A stretch of DNA of 46,317 bases from Patescibacteria group bacterium (lineage in GTDB: Bacteria; Patescibacteriota; Patescibacteriia; Patescibacteriales; UBA12465): NCBI GenBank assembly GCA_022710685.1, contig JAKLGM010000005.1:1-46317 (forward strand), written 5' to 3'. Shown here in pieces: positions 8,375 through 16,545 of the stretch. The stretch's first letter is position 1, and each line of letters begins with the position of its first letter. A program made the position numbers and the translations under genes. The notes below the pieces were generated by a model. The model saw only the letters and a list, made by a program, of their open reading frames with translations. It did not search any database and had not been told where the DNA came from.

Positions 8375-11300
8375 ATGAAGAAAAAAAATGTTTGGTTGAT
8401 GATTGGCGGTTTATTTTTATCTTCTTTTATGTTTTTTATACCGCCGGCAAGAGCTATGCCTCTCGGCACATTACTTTATCGGACCTCTTGGCGTAATAAT
8501 GCTTACGGCTATAGCAGTAAAGACTTATTATTAATTGACAAGAAGGGAATGATCACCGATTTATATACTGGTCACGCCGGAATCTATGTGGGGCAGGAGG
8601 GTGGTGTTGATTATGTGGTTGAGGCTTTGCCGGATGGGCTGGTAAAGGTTCCGGCTAAATATTTTGTTAATACTAGGGCGGGGGAAAAGTTGATTGGGGC
8701 CAGAATCCCTAAAGATTTAAGTGAAGAACAGCGAGAAAAAATTGTAATATTAGCCAAGAATATTGCCAAGAGTCACATGAAATATGATTTCAATTTTAGC
8801 CAACAGAAAGGCCCGGGGAGCGGTGAGTGGACTTGTGTCGGTTTTACGGAAAAGCTTTATGAAAGTGCCAATATTCCTAATCCAAACAATCTGGCCGATT
8901 TAGTTTATAATCCGGATGAATATGCTGTTGATATTACGCCTGATGGTTTTGATAATTATAGCACCTATAATTCTGAGGGGGATTGTTTTTCCACTAGTCG
9001 GGAATTTTCTAAGATTAATCGTCGTCCGAATCTTCGTTTACCCGCTCCGGAATTTATTGGCTATGATGCCGGCCGAGAAAACGGCGTTGATCGTTATTTC
9101 TTCATTCCGCATACCCAGTTTTTGCAACCTATACTGGAAGATGTGCTGGTGGATATTGATTTAGAAAGTGATTTTGACGATGAGACGATTCGGGGAAAAG
9201 TGCCGCAGTTATCTTTAATGTTTAATTGGACTTTCATTAACAATCCTAAGTCCACCTTGCGTCAATTAGCAATTAGAGCCAAAGATGCTGTTAAGTCTTG
9301 GTTTCGACCGAAAGAAACTGAGGTTGAGGTTATCGCTTCGGATAAAAAGACAACCACAGCGACCAAGGAGACTACTACAGCTTCTAAGGCAAAAAGCGCT
9401 AGTACTAAAAAAACAGCGGTCAAGAAAGCTACAACCGCCAAAACAACAACTAAGAAGGTTGCTGCTGCTAGCCCAGCTAGTGTTGTTGCTAAAAATAATA
9501 CCGTTGCTGGAGCTCAGGCTAAAAAAGAGACTGCCGTCGTTACTGCTCCGGCATCTAAGGTGACAACTAAAAAAAACTCGGATGTCTCACCTCGTTTAAG
9601 CATAAAGACTCCAGCTTCAATTACGCCTGCTGCGAAAATAGACCCGGTAGTCAATAATTATAATACCACTGTTGTTAACAACACCCCCGATGTTAAAAGG
9701 ATTATATTAATCGCTAGAGTCGGATCGGATTGGATGGAGTTATATAATCCTAATGACGAAGCCATAGATTTGGCCGACGAAGGGTATCGTTTAGAGAAGA
9801 CCAAGGCGGCAGCTGATCCCGGGATTATGATCCGTTTTGGCAATACGGCTGACGGTAGTTATCCGGGCGGTACTGAAATTGATGCGCATGGTTCGTACCT
9901 GATTGCCTCAGAGAAATCAGAGGCCGATATTCAGGATAATGCCCAGGCTATCGTTGTTAATAGCAATTTTACCTGGAATTTTTCTGGTTACACCATATAT
10001 TTGGGCGCCGGAGCTATTAGTAGCGATAGCGATAGTGATATTTTAGATAAGATCGGCTTCGGCTCCGATTCTAATTATTACGAGGGCTCTCCGGCTCCAG
10101 CATTGTCAGCAAATGGCGTTTTGATTCGTAAGGCCAGCGCTAATTCTTCGCTTTTCACTTTAGACAACAGTGAAATCAATGCCGGGCATGGCTATGATAG
10201 CCAAAATAATAGTTTTGATTTTCTCCTCCTAGCACCAGAGGAGCCGGAGGTAGATCCAGTTGACGCTCCGAATTCAGAAGACGACGGCGTCGCCACTTCT
10301 TCCGACCCGATAGCTACTTCTTCTGATCCAATATTAGTTGAGACTCCGAAAATTGTCATTGCCCGCATTGGAGCTACTGGAGATGATGACTGGATTGATT
10401 TGTATAATTCCAGCCCGGAAGATTTTGACCTAGCTTTAAATAATTATCGTCTAGAAAAAACTAAGACCGCCAGTGATCCGGCAATCATTATCAGGGTTGG
10501 TAATGAAAATGACGGAACCTATCCGGGCGGGACAATTATCCCGGCCCAAAATTATTATCGTTTAGTTCGGGATGATGCTTCGGCTGATTTGTTAGCAACG
10601 GCTGATGCTGTTGCGAGTGGCAATAATTTTACCTTTGATGGTTCTGGCTATACTATTTATCTCGGCTCAGACAGTATCAGCGCTCCGGATGATATTGATA
10701 TAATTGACGCGGTTGGTTTCGGTCCGGATGCTAATTATTATGAGGGCCCAGCTCCAGCATCGGAAATCACCATTGACGGAGTATTGGTTAGAAAAGCTTA
10801 TGCTACTTCTACGGCTGAAAGTTTGGCGGAGGGAGGGAGTGACTTTGAGTCCGGCAGCGGTTATGACAGCAATGATAATAGTTTTGATTTCCTGCTTTTA
10901 GGCGGGGAAGAAGTGGAGGAGAATATTGTATCCGGATATGATTCTCCGGGGTTGTCGCATCTATGGCATTTTGATGAGTGTCGGGGCAATAATATTTATG
11001 ATTCAATCGGGAACAGCAATTTTTCCTTCCCCGTTGTTTGGCGCTTAGGCCAATGGGGCTGCGCTTCAGAGCAGTCTTATCGGGAGGCTAATTTAAGCAC
11101 AGAATTCAAAGAGCCGATAGATGCTAAAGGTCTGACTTTTGTCTTTAATTATAAGGGGATTTCCCCGTATAGCCGTACTCAATTTAAGCTATTTGGTCCC
11201 TCAGGCGATGTTATCCTGAATCTTAGCCCAAGCTATACGAAGATTGAGGGCTTGCCTACTTTATTTTATTCTAAGGAAATTACTTGGCCGGCTGATAGCA

Positions 11301-12151
11301 CTTGGCATCAAGGAGCGCTGGTGATTGATGGTCAGAATGATTACTGGGAGTTATATAGGGACGGGGAATTAGTCCATCGGGAATATTTTCAGGCGATATT
11401 TTCTAAGATCTTTTCTGGGATAGAATTGAGCGGTAGCAGCGGGTACACATATATAGACGAGCTGGCCATTTGGCAGCGGGCTTTAAGCGCGGCGGAGATC
11501 GATGCATTATTAGATTCGGAACAGGAATTAGCGCCAGCTACTATTCGCCCGGAACAATCAGTTCCTGTCAAGATTCATCATTGGAGTTTTGGCGAGCGAA
11601 CCGGAGGGGCAGCAATTGATGATATTGGCGGCTTAGCTTTCTCTGTACCTGATGGTCAGTGGGTTTTGTCGGGCCATGATGGTCCAGCGATTTATTTGGA
11701 TAGGTATATAAACCAGTCAATGGAAGCTGTTTTTTCTGAGCCAACGAAGAGTCCGGATTGGAGTTTGGATTTTTGGTGGCGTAATCGCGAATATCCTAAT
11801 GATGGCCGCGGCGAAATTATTCTTTGGAGCGGAGCCAAAAGATACTTCGCTTTAAACCCAGCGCGCTATCGCCCTAGTTATTATTTTGATGGCAACTATG
11901 GCATGATTAGCGAAGGGTATGGTCTTACCATACCAGATGATTCTTCTTGGCATCACCTAGTATTGGTCTATGATTCTTATCGGTACATGATGGATTTTTA
12001 TGTTGATGGAGAGTTAAAATATAGCGTTCCTCAGACTTGGCTGGGAGATGAAGTGGTAGATAAAATACAGATTTATAGCGCCGGATGGCAATATGAGCTT
12101 GATGAACTAAGTATTTGGCGCGGCGCTTTAAGTGCTGAACAAGTGCAGTAG
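8375..12151 (+). CDS. Large exported multidomain protein: papain-like peptidase domain, lamin-tail-like repeats, LamG-like domains
   Basis: The ATG at 8375 is preferred over an in-frame TTG at 8366 because it gives a clean signal peptide (residues 1-27, ending PPARA), for 1258 residues. Residues ~28-300 look like a NlpC/P60- or YiiX-type permuted papain-like domain, with GHAGIYVG (His67) and EWTCVGFTEKLY (Cys154) as the likely catalytic pair. Residues ~315-420 are a K/T/A-rich linker. Two homologous blocks (~430-600 and ~645-815) share RLEKTK.A.DP.I.IR.GN, DG.YPGGT and YTIYLG, and resemble lamin-tail domains. Two LamG/concanavalin-like domains follow, starting LSHLWHFDECRG and KIHHWSFGERTGG and ending in similar (Y)IDELAIWQRALSAAE and LDELSIWRGALSAEQ. 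It is probably a cell-surface or wall-attached enzyme or adhesin. Confidence 0.82.
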   Translation: MKKKNVWLMIGGLFLSSFMFFIPPARAMPLGTLLYRTSWRNNAYGYSSKDLLLIDKKGMITDLYTGHAGIYVGQEGGVDYVVEALPDGLVKVPAKYFVNTRAGEKLIGARIPKDLSEEQREKIVILAKNIAKSHMKYDFNFSQQKGPGSGEWTCVGFTEKLYESANIPNPNNLADLVYNPDEYAVDITPDGFDNYSTYNSEGDCFSTSREFSKINRRPNLRLPAPEFIGYDAGRENGVDRYFFIPHTQFLQPILEDVLVDIDLESDFDDETIRGKVPQLSLMFNWTFINNPKSTLRQLAIRAKDAVKSWFRPKETEVEVIASDKKTTTATKETTTASKAKSASTKKTAVKKATTAKTTTKKVAAASPASVVAKNNTVAGAQAKKETAVVTAPASKVTTKKNSDVSPRLSIKTPASITPAAKIDPVVNNYNTTVVNNTPDVKRIILIARVGSDWMELYNPNDEAIDLADEGYRLEKTKAAADPGIMIRFGNTADGSYPGGTEIDAHGSYLIASEKSEADIQDNAQAIVVNSNFTWNFSGYTIYLGAGAISSDSDSDILDKIGFGSDSNYYEGSPAPALSANGVLIRKASANSSLFTLDNSEINAGHGYDSQNNSFDFLLLAPEEPEVDPVDAPNSEDDGVATSSDPIATSSDPILVETPKIVIARIGATGDDDWIDLYNSSPEDFDLALNNYRLEKTKTASDPAIIIRVGNENDGTYPGGTIIPAQNYYRLVRDDASADLLATADAVASGNNFTFDGSGYTIYLGSDSISAPDDIDIIDAVGFGPDANYYEGPAPASEITIDGVLVRKAYATSTAESLAEGGSDFESGSGYDSNDNSFDFLLLGGEEVEENIVSGYDSPGLSHLWHFDECRGNNIYDSIGNSNFSFPVVWRLGQWGCASEQSYREANLSTEFKEPIDAKGLTFVFNYKGISPYSRTQFKLFGPSGDVILNLSPSYTKIEGLPTLFYSKEITWPADSTWHQGALVIDGQNDYWELYRDGELVHREYFQAIFSKIFSGIELSGSSGYTYIDELAIWQRALSAAEIDALLDSEQELAPATIRPEQSVPVKIHHWSFGERTGGAAIDDIGGLAFSVPDGQWVLSGHDGPAIYLDRYINQSMEAVFSEPTKSPDWSLDFWWRNREYPNDGRGEIILWSGAKRYFALNPARYRPSYYFDGNYGMISEGYGLTIPDDSSWHHLVLVYDSYRYMMDFYVDGELKYSVPQTWLGDEVVDKIQIYSAGWQYELDELSIWRGALSAEQVQ
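9696..10890 (+). repeat. Two tandem lamin-tail-like coding repeats
   Basis: Copies start near 9696 and 10356, about 660 bases apart. Both encode the same order of motifs: an I.IARIG/V start, W(M/I)(E/D)LYN, RLEKTK, YPGGT, a Y-T-I-Y-L-G strand, GFG.D.NYYEG, and a closing GYDS..NSFDFLLL. They look like a diverged internal duplication within the large exported protein. Confidence 0.75.
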
Positions 12152-12188
12152 ATTTGCCAGTGAAACAGGTGGCAAATAATTGTGACTT

Positions 12189-12230
12189 AATTAAAAAACA
12201 CCCGATTGCCAGGGTGTTTTTTAATTTTTT
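12189..12230. terminator. Bidirectional terminator between the large exported protein gene and fic
   Basis: A perfect 15-bp stem (arms 12189-12203 and 12212-12226, AACACCC/GGGTGTT core) has an 8-base loop. It is followed by T's on + and is A/T-rich on the other side, so it can end both convergent genes. Confidence 0.85.
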
Positions 12231-12232
12231 GT

Positions 12233-13264
12233 CTAATAATTAAGTTGGTAGTAGGTCGCTCGGCCGTGGCCGACTCTTTTGATTTCCCCCGCTTCTACTA
12301 ATCTTTTAAGGTCTAAACTCCTAGTGGCTCTCGCCCTGTCGGTAATCTTGGCATATTCTTTGTCGCTAATACTGCCATTTTCTTTTACATACCAGATAAT
12401 TTTATTCTGGTATTCAGAAATAGATTTTTTAGAAAGATTAGTTTCTAGTTCCAATTCTTTTTTTACCCTCAGCAACTCGTCGATGATTCCGTCGGTAAAA
12501 TATTCCAACCATTCGGTGAAGTCAATGTCATTTTGGAAGTCATAGTAATTTCCCATAACCCCGACTTGTTGGAAGTAACGGCCGACATTTTTGTTATAAT
12601 AATTTTCAAAGCTAAAGAGATTGAACGTATTTAACCCCATCTTGGCCAGTAGAGCTTTAGTACCAAGACGCGCTGTCCGACCGTTGCCATCAATGAAGGG
12701 ATGGATTATCACAAATTGCTTATGAAAGATCCCGGCTAATATTAATGGATCAATTTTGCCTTCGTTTTGTTTTATATATTTTAGCAACTCCGTTAGCATG
12801 TCTGGCACGTCGTCGTGGTTCGGCGGCAGGTAAATTGTTCGGCTGGTCCGAGGATCATTTACAAACACCGGTTCTTTCCTTATCCGGCCGCAACGGTATT
12901 TGTCTATTAGACTCTGGGTAATTGATTTTTGGATTTTTAATAGCAAAGATAAATCAAAGTCGTATTTTTTTTCTTTGATATACTCGTTCAATTCTGACAG
13001 CGCTTTATTGTAGTTCAATATTTCCTTCTCGCTGTCGCGGATATATTCCGGTTTGGTCTTTAATATCTGCCGGACTTCAGTCAGCGGCAGGGGATTACCT
13101 TCAATGCTGACCGAGGAATAGGTTGAAATTTCTCTAGCTTTCTTCTCAAATTCGGCTAAGACTACAAAAGAAAAGCGACGGCTATTTAATTCAGTCGTGA
13201 TTTCTGCCACCTTCTTTATGTTGGCTAATAGTTTATTGGAAATATTGTATTTTGGCGCAAACAT
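12233..13264 (-). CDS. Fic/DOC-family protein (AMPylase-type) with winged-helix C-terminus
   Basis: The protein has 343 residues. The Fic core motif HPFIDGNGRTAR is at residues 188-199 and matches the full HPFx(D/N)GNGRxxR consensus, so catalysis (usually AMP transfer to a hydroxyl side chain) should be possible. An upstream helix, SVSIEGN (residues 51-57, Glu55), fits the (S/T)xxxE(G/N) inhibitory motif of class II Fic proteins, which blocks ATP binding in cis. The last ~65 residues (NKIIWYVKENGSISDKEYAK...RSLDLKRLVEAG) read as a winged helix, so the protein may bind DNA, possibly at the repeats in its own promoter. No antitoxin-like partner gene is adjacent. Target unknown. Confidence 0.9.
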   Translation of the reverse strand: MFAPKYNISNKLLANIKKVAEITTELNSRRFSFVVLAEFEKKAREISTYSSVSIEGNPLPLTEVRQILKTKPEYIRDSEKEILNYNKALSELNEYIKEKKYDFDLSLLLKIQKSITQSLIDKYRCGRIRKEPVFVNDPRTSRTIYLPPNHDDVPDMLTELLKYIKQNEGKIDPLILAGIFHKQFVIIHPFIDGNGRTARLGTKALLAKMGLNTFNLFSFENYYNKNVGRYFQQVGVMGNYYDFQNDIDFTEWLEYFTDGIIDELLRVKKELELETNLSKKSISEYQNKIIWYVKENGSISDKEYAKITDRARATRSLDLKRLVEAGEIKRVGHGRATYYQLNY

Positions 13265-13290
13265 TTGTTTTTTGATTATTGTATAGCTAT

Positions 13291-13319
13291 ATTATAGACA
13301 AAAAATAGACAATTGTCAA
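13291..13319 (-). promoter_or_regulatory. Consensus promoter of fic with embedded operator
   Basis: Reading the minus strand, TTGACA, exactly 17 bases and TATAAT form a perfect consensus promoter 27 bases upstream of the fic ATG. A 10-bp palindrome, GACAATTGTC (13308-13317), overlaps the -35 box, and GTCTA copies sit in the spacer and against the -10 box. This arrangement suggests a tightly repressed strong promoter. Confidence 0.8.
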
Positions 13320-13400
13320 TGGCTTCATTATTTATATTATTGGCTAATATTAAATAAATAATATATAATAATATAGACAATTATTAGACAATTTGTAGAC
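13295..13400. repeat. Two clusters of TAGAC repeats spaced 11 bp
   Basis: TAGAC occurs at 13295 and 13306 (11 bp apart) and again at 13374, 13385 and 13396 (11 bp apart each), four of the five followed by AA. An 11-bp step places the copies on about the same helix face, as in phased operator arrays or iterons. The first cluster lies inside the fic promoter. Confidence 0.75.
13340..13369 (+). promoter_or_regulatory. Weak candidate plus-strand promoter in the fic control region
   Basis: TTGGCT, 18 bases and TATAAT point toward the TAGAC triplet and the terminator at 13461. No coding frame follows, so if active it would give an RNA of only about 110 nt. Confidence 0.25.
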
Positions 13401-13415
13401 GATTTTTTGGAAGTG

Positions 13416-13459
13416 AAACTTTATAAGGTTTGCTAATTTGCCCAAACTTTATAAAGTTT
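13416..13459. repeat. Pair of 16-bp palindromes (AAACTTTATAARGTTT)
   Basis: The copy at 13444-13459 is a perfect palindrome. The copy at 13416-13431 differs at one base. Centres are 28 bp apart. The outer arms can also pair as one long hairpin. The pair sits between the fic control region and the aldolase terminator. Confidence 0.7.
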
Positions 13460-13460
13460 C

Positions 13461-13487
13461 AAAAAACAGGCCTGGGGCCTGTTTTTT
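13461..13487. terminator. Terminator after the aldolase gene
   Basis: A perfect 12-bp stem (AAAAAACAGGCC / GGCCTGTTTTTT) with a 3-base loop has T-runs on both strands. It mainly serves the minus-strand aldolase gene ending at 13507. Confidence 0.85.
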
Positions 13488-13506
13488 AGTTCTATAATTT
13501 TATTAT

Positions 13507-14412
13507 TTATTTTTCCATTATCTTCAAGGTTTTGGCTAGTGGATAATCGTGGTAGATGATGCCGGCGATAGCTTTAGCTAATTTGACCGCTTCTTTCAGC
13601 GGATATTGGTGGAGATTGCGGCCGATAGCGTTGCCATTGGTGTGGGCAATATGGATTTGTTGATCGATATTCGTTAATAGTTCTTTCGGCGATAGTTTGG
13701 AGCCGCCGACTGAAATTATTTTTGTCCGGCCGGCCGCAGCGACTACTTTCCGAAATTCTTTGGCGGTAGCCTCTTGGCCGGTATAGGGATATTTTACCTT
13801 GACGAAGTCGGCGCCCAAGCAGGCAGCGACGCCCGCGCCGCCAGCGATAATATTAATATCATCTTCGTTGGGAACATTTTTGCCTCGAGGATACATCCAG
13901 ATAATCGCAACTAAGCCATTTTGGTGCGCGTCTTTGATAATCTGGGCAGCTTCGCGCAGTATTTCTGATTCATATTCACCGCCGAGATAGACGGTATAGC
14001 CTACGCCCACGATATTCAAGCGGCTTTGTTTTTTAAATTTAGCCACGTCATTGACGCTATACCAGCTATAACTGATGGGATCATGGTCTTTGATTGAGAC
14101 TAAGTTACTCTTAGAGTTGATTTTTACCACATAGGGGACTTGTTTGTAATCTCGGCCGTATTTATCTATCAGTCCTAGTTGGGTGGCAAAAGCTCCGATT
14201 TCCGCCTGGCTGGCGATTTTGAATAAATGTTCCGGGTCCTGGTCTTCGGCATCAATGTCGGGACCGGAAAAATCAGAGTTGAGATGCTCTACTTTTTGGT
14301 CGCCGGCAAAAAGAAAAAGCCGGCCCGTGTCCTTGGTTATTAGGCGGTAATTCTTGATATATTCTTTGGCGCTCGCCGCCGGAACGGTCAGAGGAGTGTC
14401 GATTTTCAGCAT
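13507..14412 (-). CDS. Class I fructose-bisphosphate aldolase, archaeal/DhnA type
   Basis: The protein has 301 residues with the DeoC/FbaB/DhnA TIM-barrel signature. It has FLFAGDQKVEHLN near the N-terminus, IWMYPRG in the middle, ADFVKVKYPY with the likely Schiff-base Lys205, then KIISVGGSK and GNAIGRN, which bind the phosphate group. It would cleave fructose 1,6-bisphosphate to dihydroxyacetone phosphate and glyceraldehyde 3-phosphate. This metal-independent aldolase type is common in archaea and in Patescibacteria. GAPDH at 40136 uses one of its products. It shares a symmetrical divergent promoter with the gene at 14456. Confidence 0.88.
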   Translation of the reverse strand: MLKIDTPLTVPAASAKEYIKNYRLITKDTGRLFLFAGDQKVEHLNSDFSGPDIDAEDQDPEHLFKIASQAEIGAFATQLGLIDKYGRDYKQVPYVVKINSKSNLVSIKDHDPISYSWYSVNDVAKFKKQSRLNIVGVGYTVYLGGEYESEILREAAQIIKDAHQNGLVAIIWMYPRGKNVPNEDDINIIAGGAGVAACLGADFVKVKYPYTGQEATAKEFRKVVAAAGRTKIISVGGSKLSPKELLTNIDQQIHIAHTNGNAIGRNLHQYPLKEAVKLAKAIAGIIYHDYPLAKTLKIMEK

Positions 14413-14431
14413 AGTTTTATAATTATATTAG

Positions 14432-14455
14432 TTTATGCTATAATTATAGCATAAA
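14432..14455. promoter_or_regulatory. Symmetrical divergent promoter (24-bp palindrome)
   Basis: A perfect 24-bp palindrome contains the extended -10 element TGCTATAAT on both strands (plus 14436-14444, minus 14451-14443), overlapping head to head. One direction serves the aldolase (leader about 24 nt); the other serves the gene at 14456, with transcription starting only a few bases before the ATG. Both polymerases cannot occupy it at once. Confidence 0.7.
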
Positions 14456-15379
14456 ATGATAAATAAACCTATGCCTAAAAACGACCTAAATAAAAATTTA
14501 GATTTGAAGCGTTATGATTCTTCCAGCGGTATTACCGCTAGCAAATTAAATTTAGGCCTCTGGATAGTTTCTCATCGCCGCCAATTTGTTTTGGGCGTCA
14601 TCGGCGTTTTGATTGCCGCCTCGGCGGTCTTTTATGGTTATTCCATTTATAATTATATTGATTATTTGTTTTTTGGTGGCAAACAGGAGCGGTTGGCGAT
14701 TGAGCAGATGGCTACTACTTCGCCGATTGACGAACAGCAGCGTTTAAAGAACCTGGCGAAAAAACTGGAGGAATCGGCACCGCAGGTATTCTTAAATAAT
14801 GAGAAATATGATTTTATCGCCCAGGTCAAGAATCCGAATAATAATTTTTTCGCCCGCTTTACCTATTGTTTTACTGATAATAGCCAGGAGCTAGCTTGCG
14901 GCTCGGCGTTTATCATGCCGGACGAGACTCGCTACGTTTTATCTTGGGCTAATGATTTAAAATTTAAGCCAGCCCAAGTCGGCGTAGTTTTAAAAGGCAT
15001 TACCTGGCAGCGTTTGGATTATCATAAGTATCCCGACTGGAAAACATTTTCAGCTTCCCATTTGAATTTTGCCGTGGAGAACGCTTCTTTTACCGCAGCG
15101 GCATCTAGCGGTTTATCGGAAAAGATTAATCTGGATGTGCTTCAATTTGATATCGTGAATAAAACTGCTTATAATTATTGGGAAGTGCCATTAAATATAG
15201 TATTATTATCGGGTAATGCCCCGATTGCTATTAATCATCACGTCTTGAATGAGTTCAAGTCGGGGGAGACTAGATCGGTCCGTCTGTCCTGGCCGGATTC
15301 AATTTCCCAGCCCAGCCAGATTACTGTTCTGCCGGACATCAATATCACGGATGATAATGTTTATATGAAATATCAATAG
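14456..15379 (+). CDS. Membrane-anchored protein of unknown function
   Basis: The protein has 307 residues. A polar ~45-residue N-terminus is followed by a basic patch (SHRRQ) and one transmembrane helix (FVLGVIGVLIAASAVFYGY). The large remaining part would be extracytoplasmic and beta-rich, with a Cys pair (FTYCFTDNSQELACG) that could form a disulfide. The ATG at 14456 is only 11 bases after the -10 box; an in-frame ATG at 14471 is an alternative start with a normal leader. It ends 57 bases before rodA, with a terminator-like hairpin between them. No known family is recognised. Confidence 0.72.
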   Translation: MINKPMPKNDLNKNLDLKRYDSSSGITASKLNLGLWIVSHRRQFVLGVIGVLIAASAVFYGYSIYNYIDYLFFGGKQERLAIEQMATTSPIDEQQRLKNLAKKLEESAPQVFLNNEKYDFIAQVKNPNNNFFARFTYCFTDNSQELACGSAFIMPDETRYVLSWANDLKFKPAQVGVVLKGITWQRLDYHKYPDWKTFSASHLNFAVENASFTAAASSGLSEKINLDVLQFDIVNKTAYNYWEVPLNIVLLSGNAPIAINHHVLNEFKSGETRSVRLSWPDSISQPSQITVLPDINITDDNVYMKYQ

Positions 15380-15393
15380 TTTTTATTGTTTTT

Positions 15394-15421
15394 AGCCCAT
15401 AAAGCTCGGGCTTTATGGGCT
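15394..15421 (+). terminator. Terminator-like hairpin between the 14456 gene and rodA
   Basis: A perfect 12-bp stem (AGCCCATAAAGC / GCTTTATGGGCT) with loop TCGG is followed by TTTACTTTATTATTT. The hairpin makes a TTG start for rodA at 15386 unlikely and favours the ATG at 15437. Partial read-through is probably needed for rodA unless a promoter lies in the T-rich stretch. Confidence 0.65.
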
Positions 15422-15436
15422 TTTACTTTATTATTT

Positions 15437-16537
15437 ATGTGGGGTCAGATTAAGTTGTATTTAAAAAATTTAGATTGGTTGTTGTTCTCCGCCATTTTGC
15501 TCCTGGCGATTTTCGGTTTGGTAGAGATCTATAGTATCGCCCTAGGGCAGGGCGGTGAGAACTTTTTAAATTTTCAGAAACAGATCGGCTTTATAATTTT
15601 AGGAACGGTAGCCCTCCTGAGTTTGTCTTTCATAGATTTTCAGTTTCTAAAAAGCATCAATCGTTACCTCTATATCGGGGCTATATTAATTTTGTTGGCA
15701 GTCTTAGTCGTGGGCGATACAATCAATGGTACCAAGGGCTGGTTCAACGTCTTCGGTTTTGGTATTCAGCCGGTTGAGGTGGTCAAGATTGTCCTAATTA
15801 TCTTCTTGGCCCGGATGTTCTCTACGGCGACCTTCAAGACTAGGCCGTTAAAATATTTTGTTTTATCCGGTCTGGCTACATTAGGTTTGGTAGCTTTGGT
15901 TCTGGTTCAGCCTGATTTTGGTTCAGCTTTGATTTTGTCTTTCATTTGGGTCTTCATGTTGATAGTCGCCGGCTTTAATAAACGTTATTTTATCATCATC
16001 TTTCTAGGGGCGGCCATAATCTTTACCAGCGCCTGGCTTTTCTTTTTCCAGGACTATCAGAAAGAAAGAATCATGACTTTTCTTAACCCGACCCATAATT
16101 CTTTGGACCAAGGCTATAATATGTCCCAGGCCATTATTGCCGTCGGGTCGGGTGGTATTACCGGCCGGGGGGTCGGTTTTGGCTCTCAATCCCAATTAAA
16201 ATTCTTACCGGAATCGCATACTGACTTCATTTTTGCCGTTATCGGCGAGGAATTGGGCTTTATGGGGGTGACGCTATTATTCTTATTTTATGGCATATTT
16301 TTCTTCCGTTCGGTTGCGGCTATTAGGAAAAGTAAGGATGATTTTGCCATTTTCTTCATTTTGGGGTCTTTGGGCTTGATTTTTGTGGAAATGTTTATTA
16401 ATATTGGTATGAATATCGGGATTATGCCAGTGGTCGGTATTGCTTTGCCGTTCATCAGCTATGGCGGCAGCTCTATTATTGCCACTTTTATGTTGATTGG
16501 TATTATCCAGAATATAATTATAAAGTCTAAAATTTAA
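15437..16537 (+). CDS. rodA: RodA/FtsW-family peptidoglycan glycosyltransferase (SEDS)
   Basis: The protein has 366 residues from the ATG at 15437, with about ten transmembrane helices. SEDS landmarks are GWFNVFGFGIQPVEVVKI, VQPDFGSALIL, SGGITGRGVGFGSQSQLKFLPESHTDFIFAVIGEELGF, and the closing GIALPFISYGGSS. The order GSGGI.G.G.G..SQ..FLPE.HTDFIFAV..EELG is closer to RodA than to FtsW. It polymerises lipid II into glycan strands together with a class B PBP, which is not in the window. An upstream in-frame TTG (15386) is rejected because it would place a terminator-type hairpin in the coding sequence. Confidence 0.88.
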   Translation: MWGQIKLYLKNLDWLLFSAILLLAIFGLVEIYSIALGQGGENFLNFQKQIGFIILGTVALLSLSFIDFQFLKSINRYLYIGAILILLAVLVVGDTINGTKGWFNVFGFGIQPVEVVKIVLIIFLARMFSTATFKTRPLKYFVLSGLATLGLVALVLVQPDFGSALILSFIWVFMLIVAGFNKRYFIIIFLGAAIIFTSAWLFFFQDYQKERIMTFLNPTHNSLDQGYNMSQAIIAVGSGGITGRGVGFGSQSQLKFLPESHTDFIFAVIGEELGFMGVTLLFLFYGIFFFRSVAAIRKSKDDFAIFFILGSLGLIFVEMFINIGMNIGIMPVVGIALPFISYGGSSIIATFMLIGIIQNIIIKSKI

Positions 16538-16545
16538 CTAACTAT

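Noticed and set aside
12233-13264. Fic as toxin of a two-gene toxin-antitoxin pair
   Set aside because: No small partner gene lies next to it; the inhibitory helix is within the protein itself, which points to a self-inhibited class II Fic.
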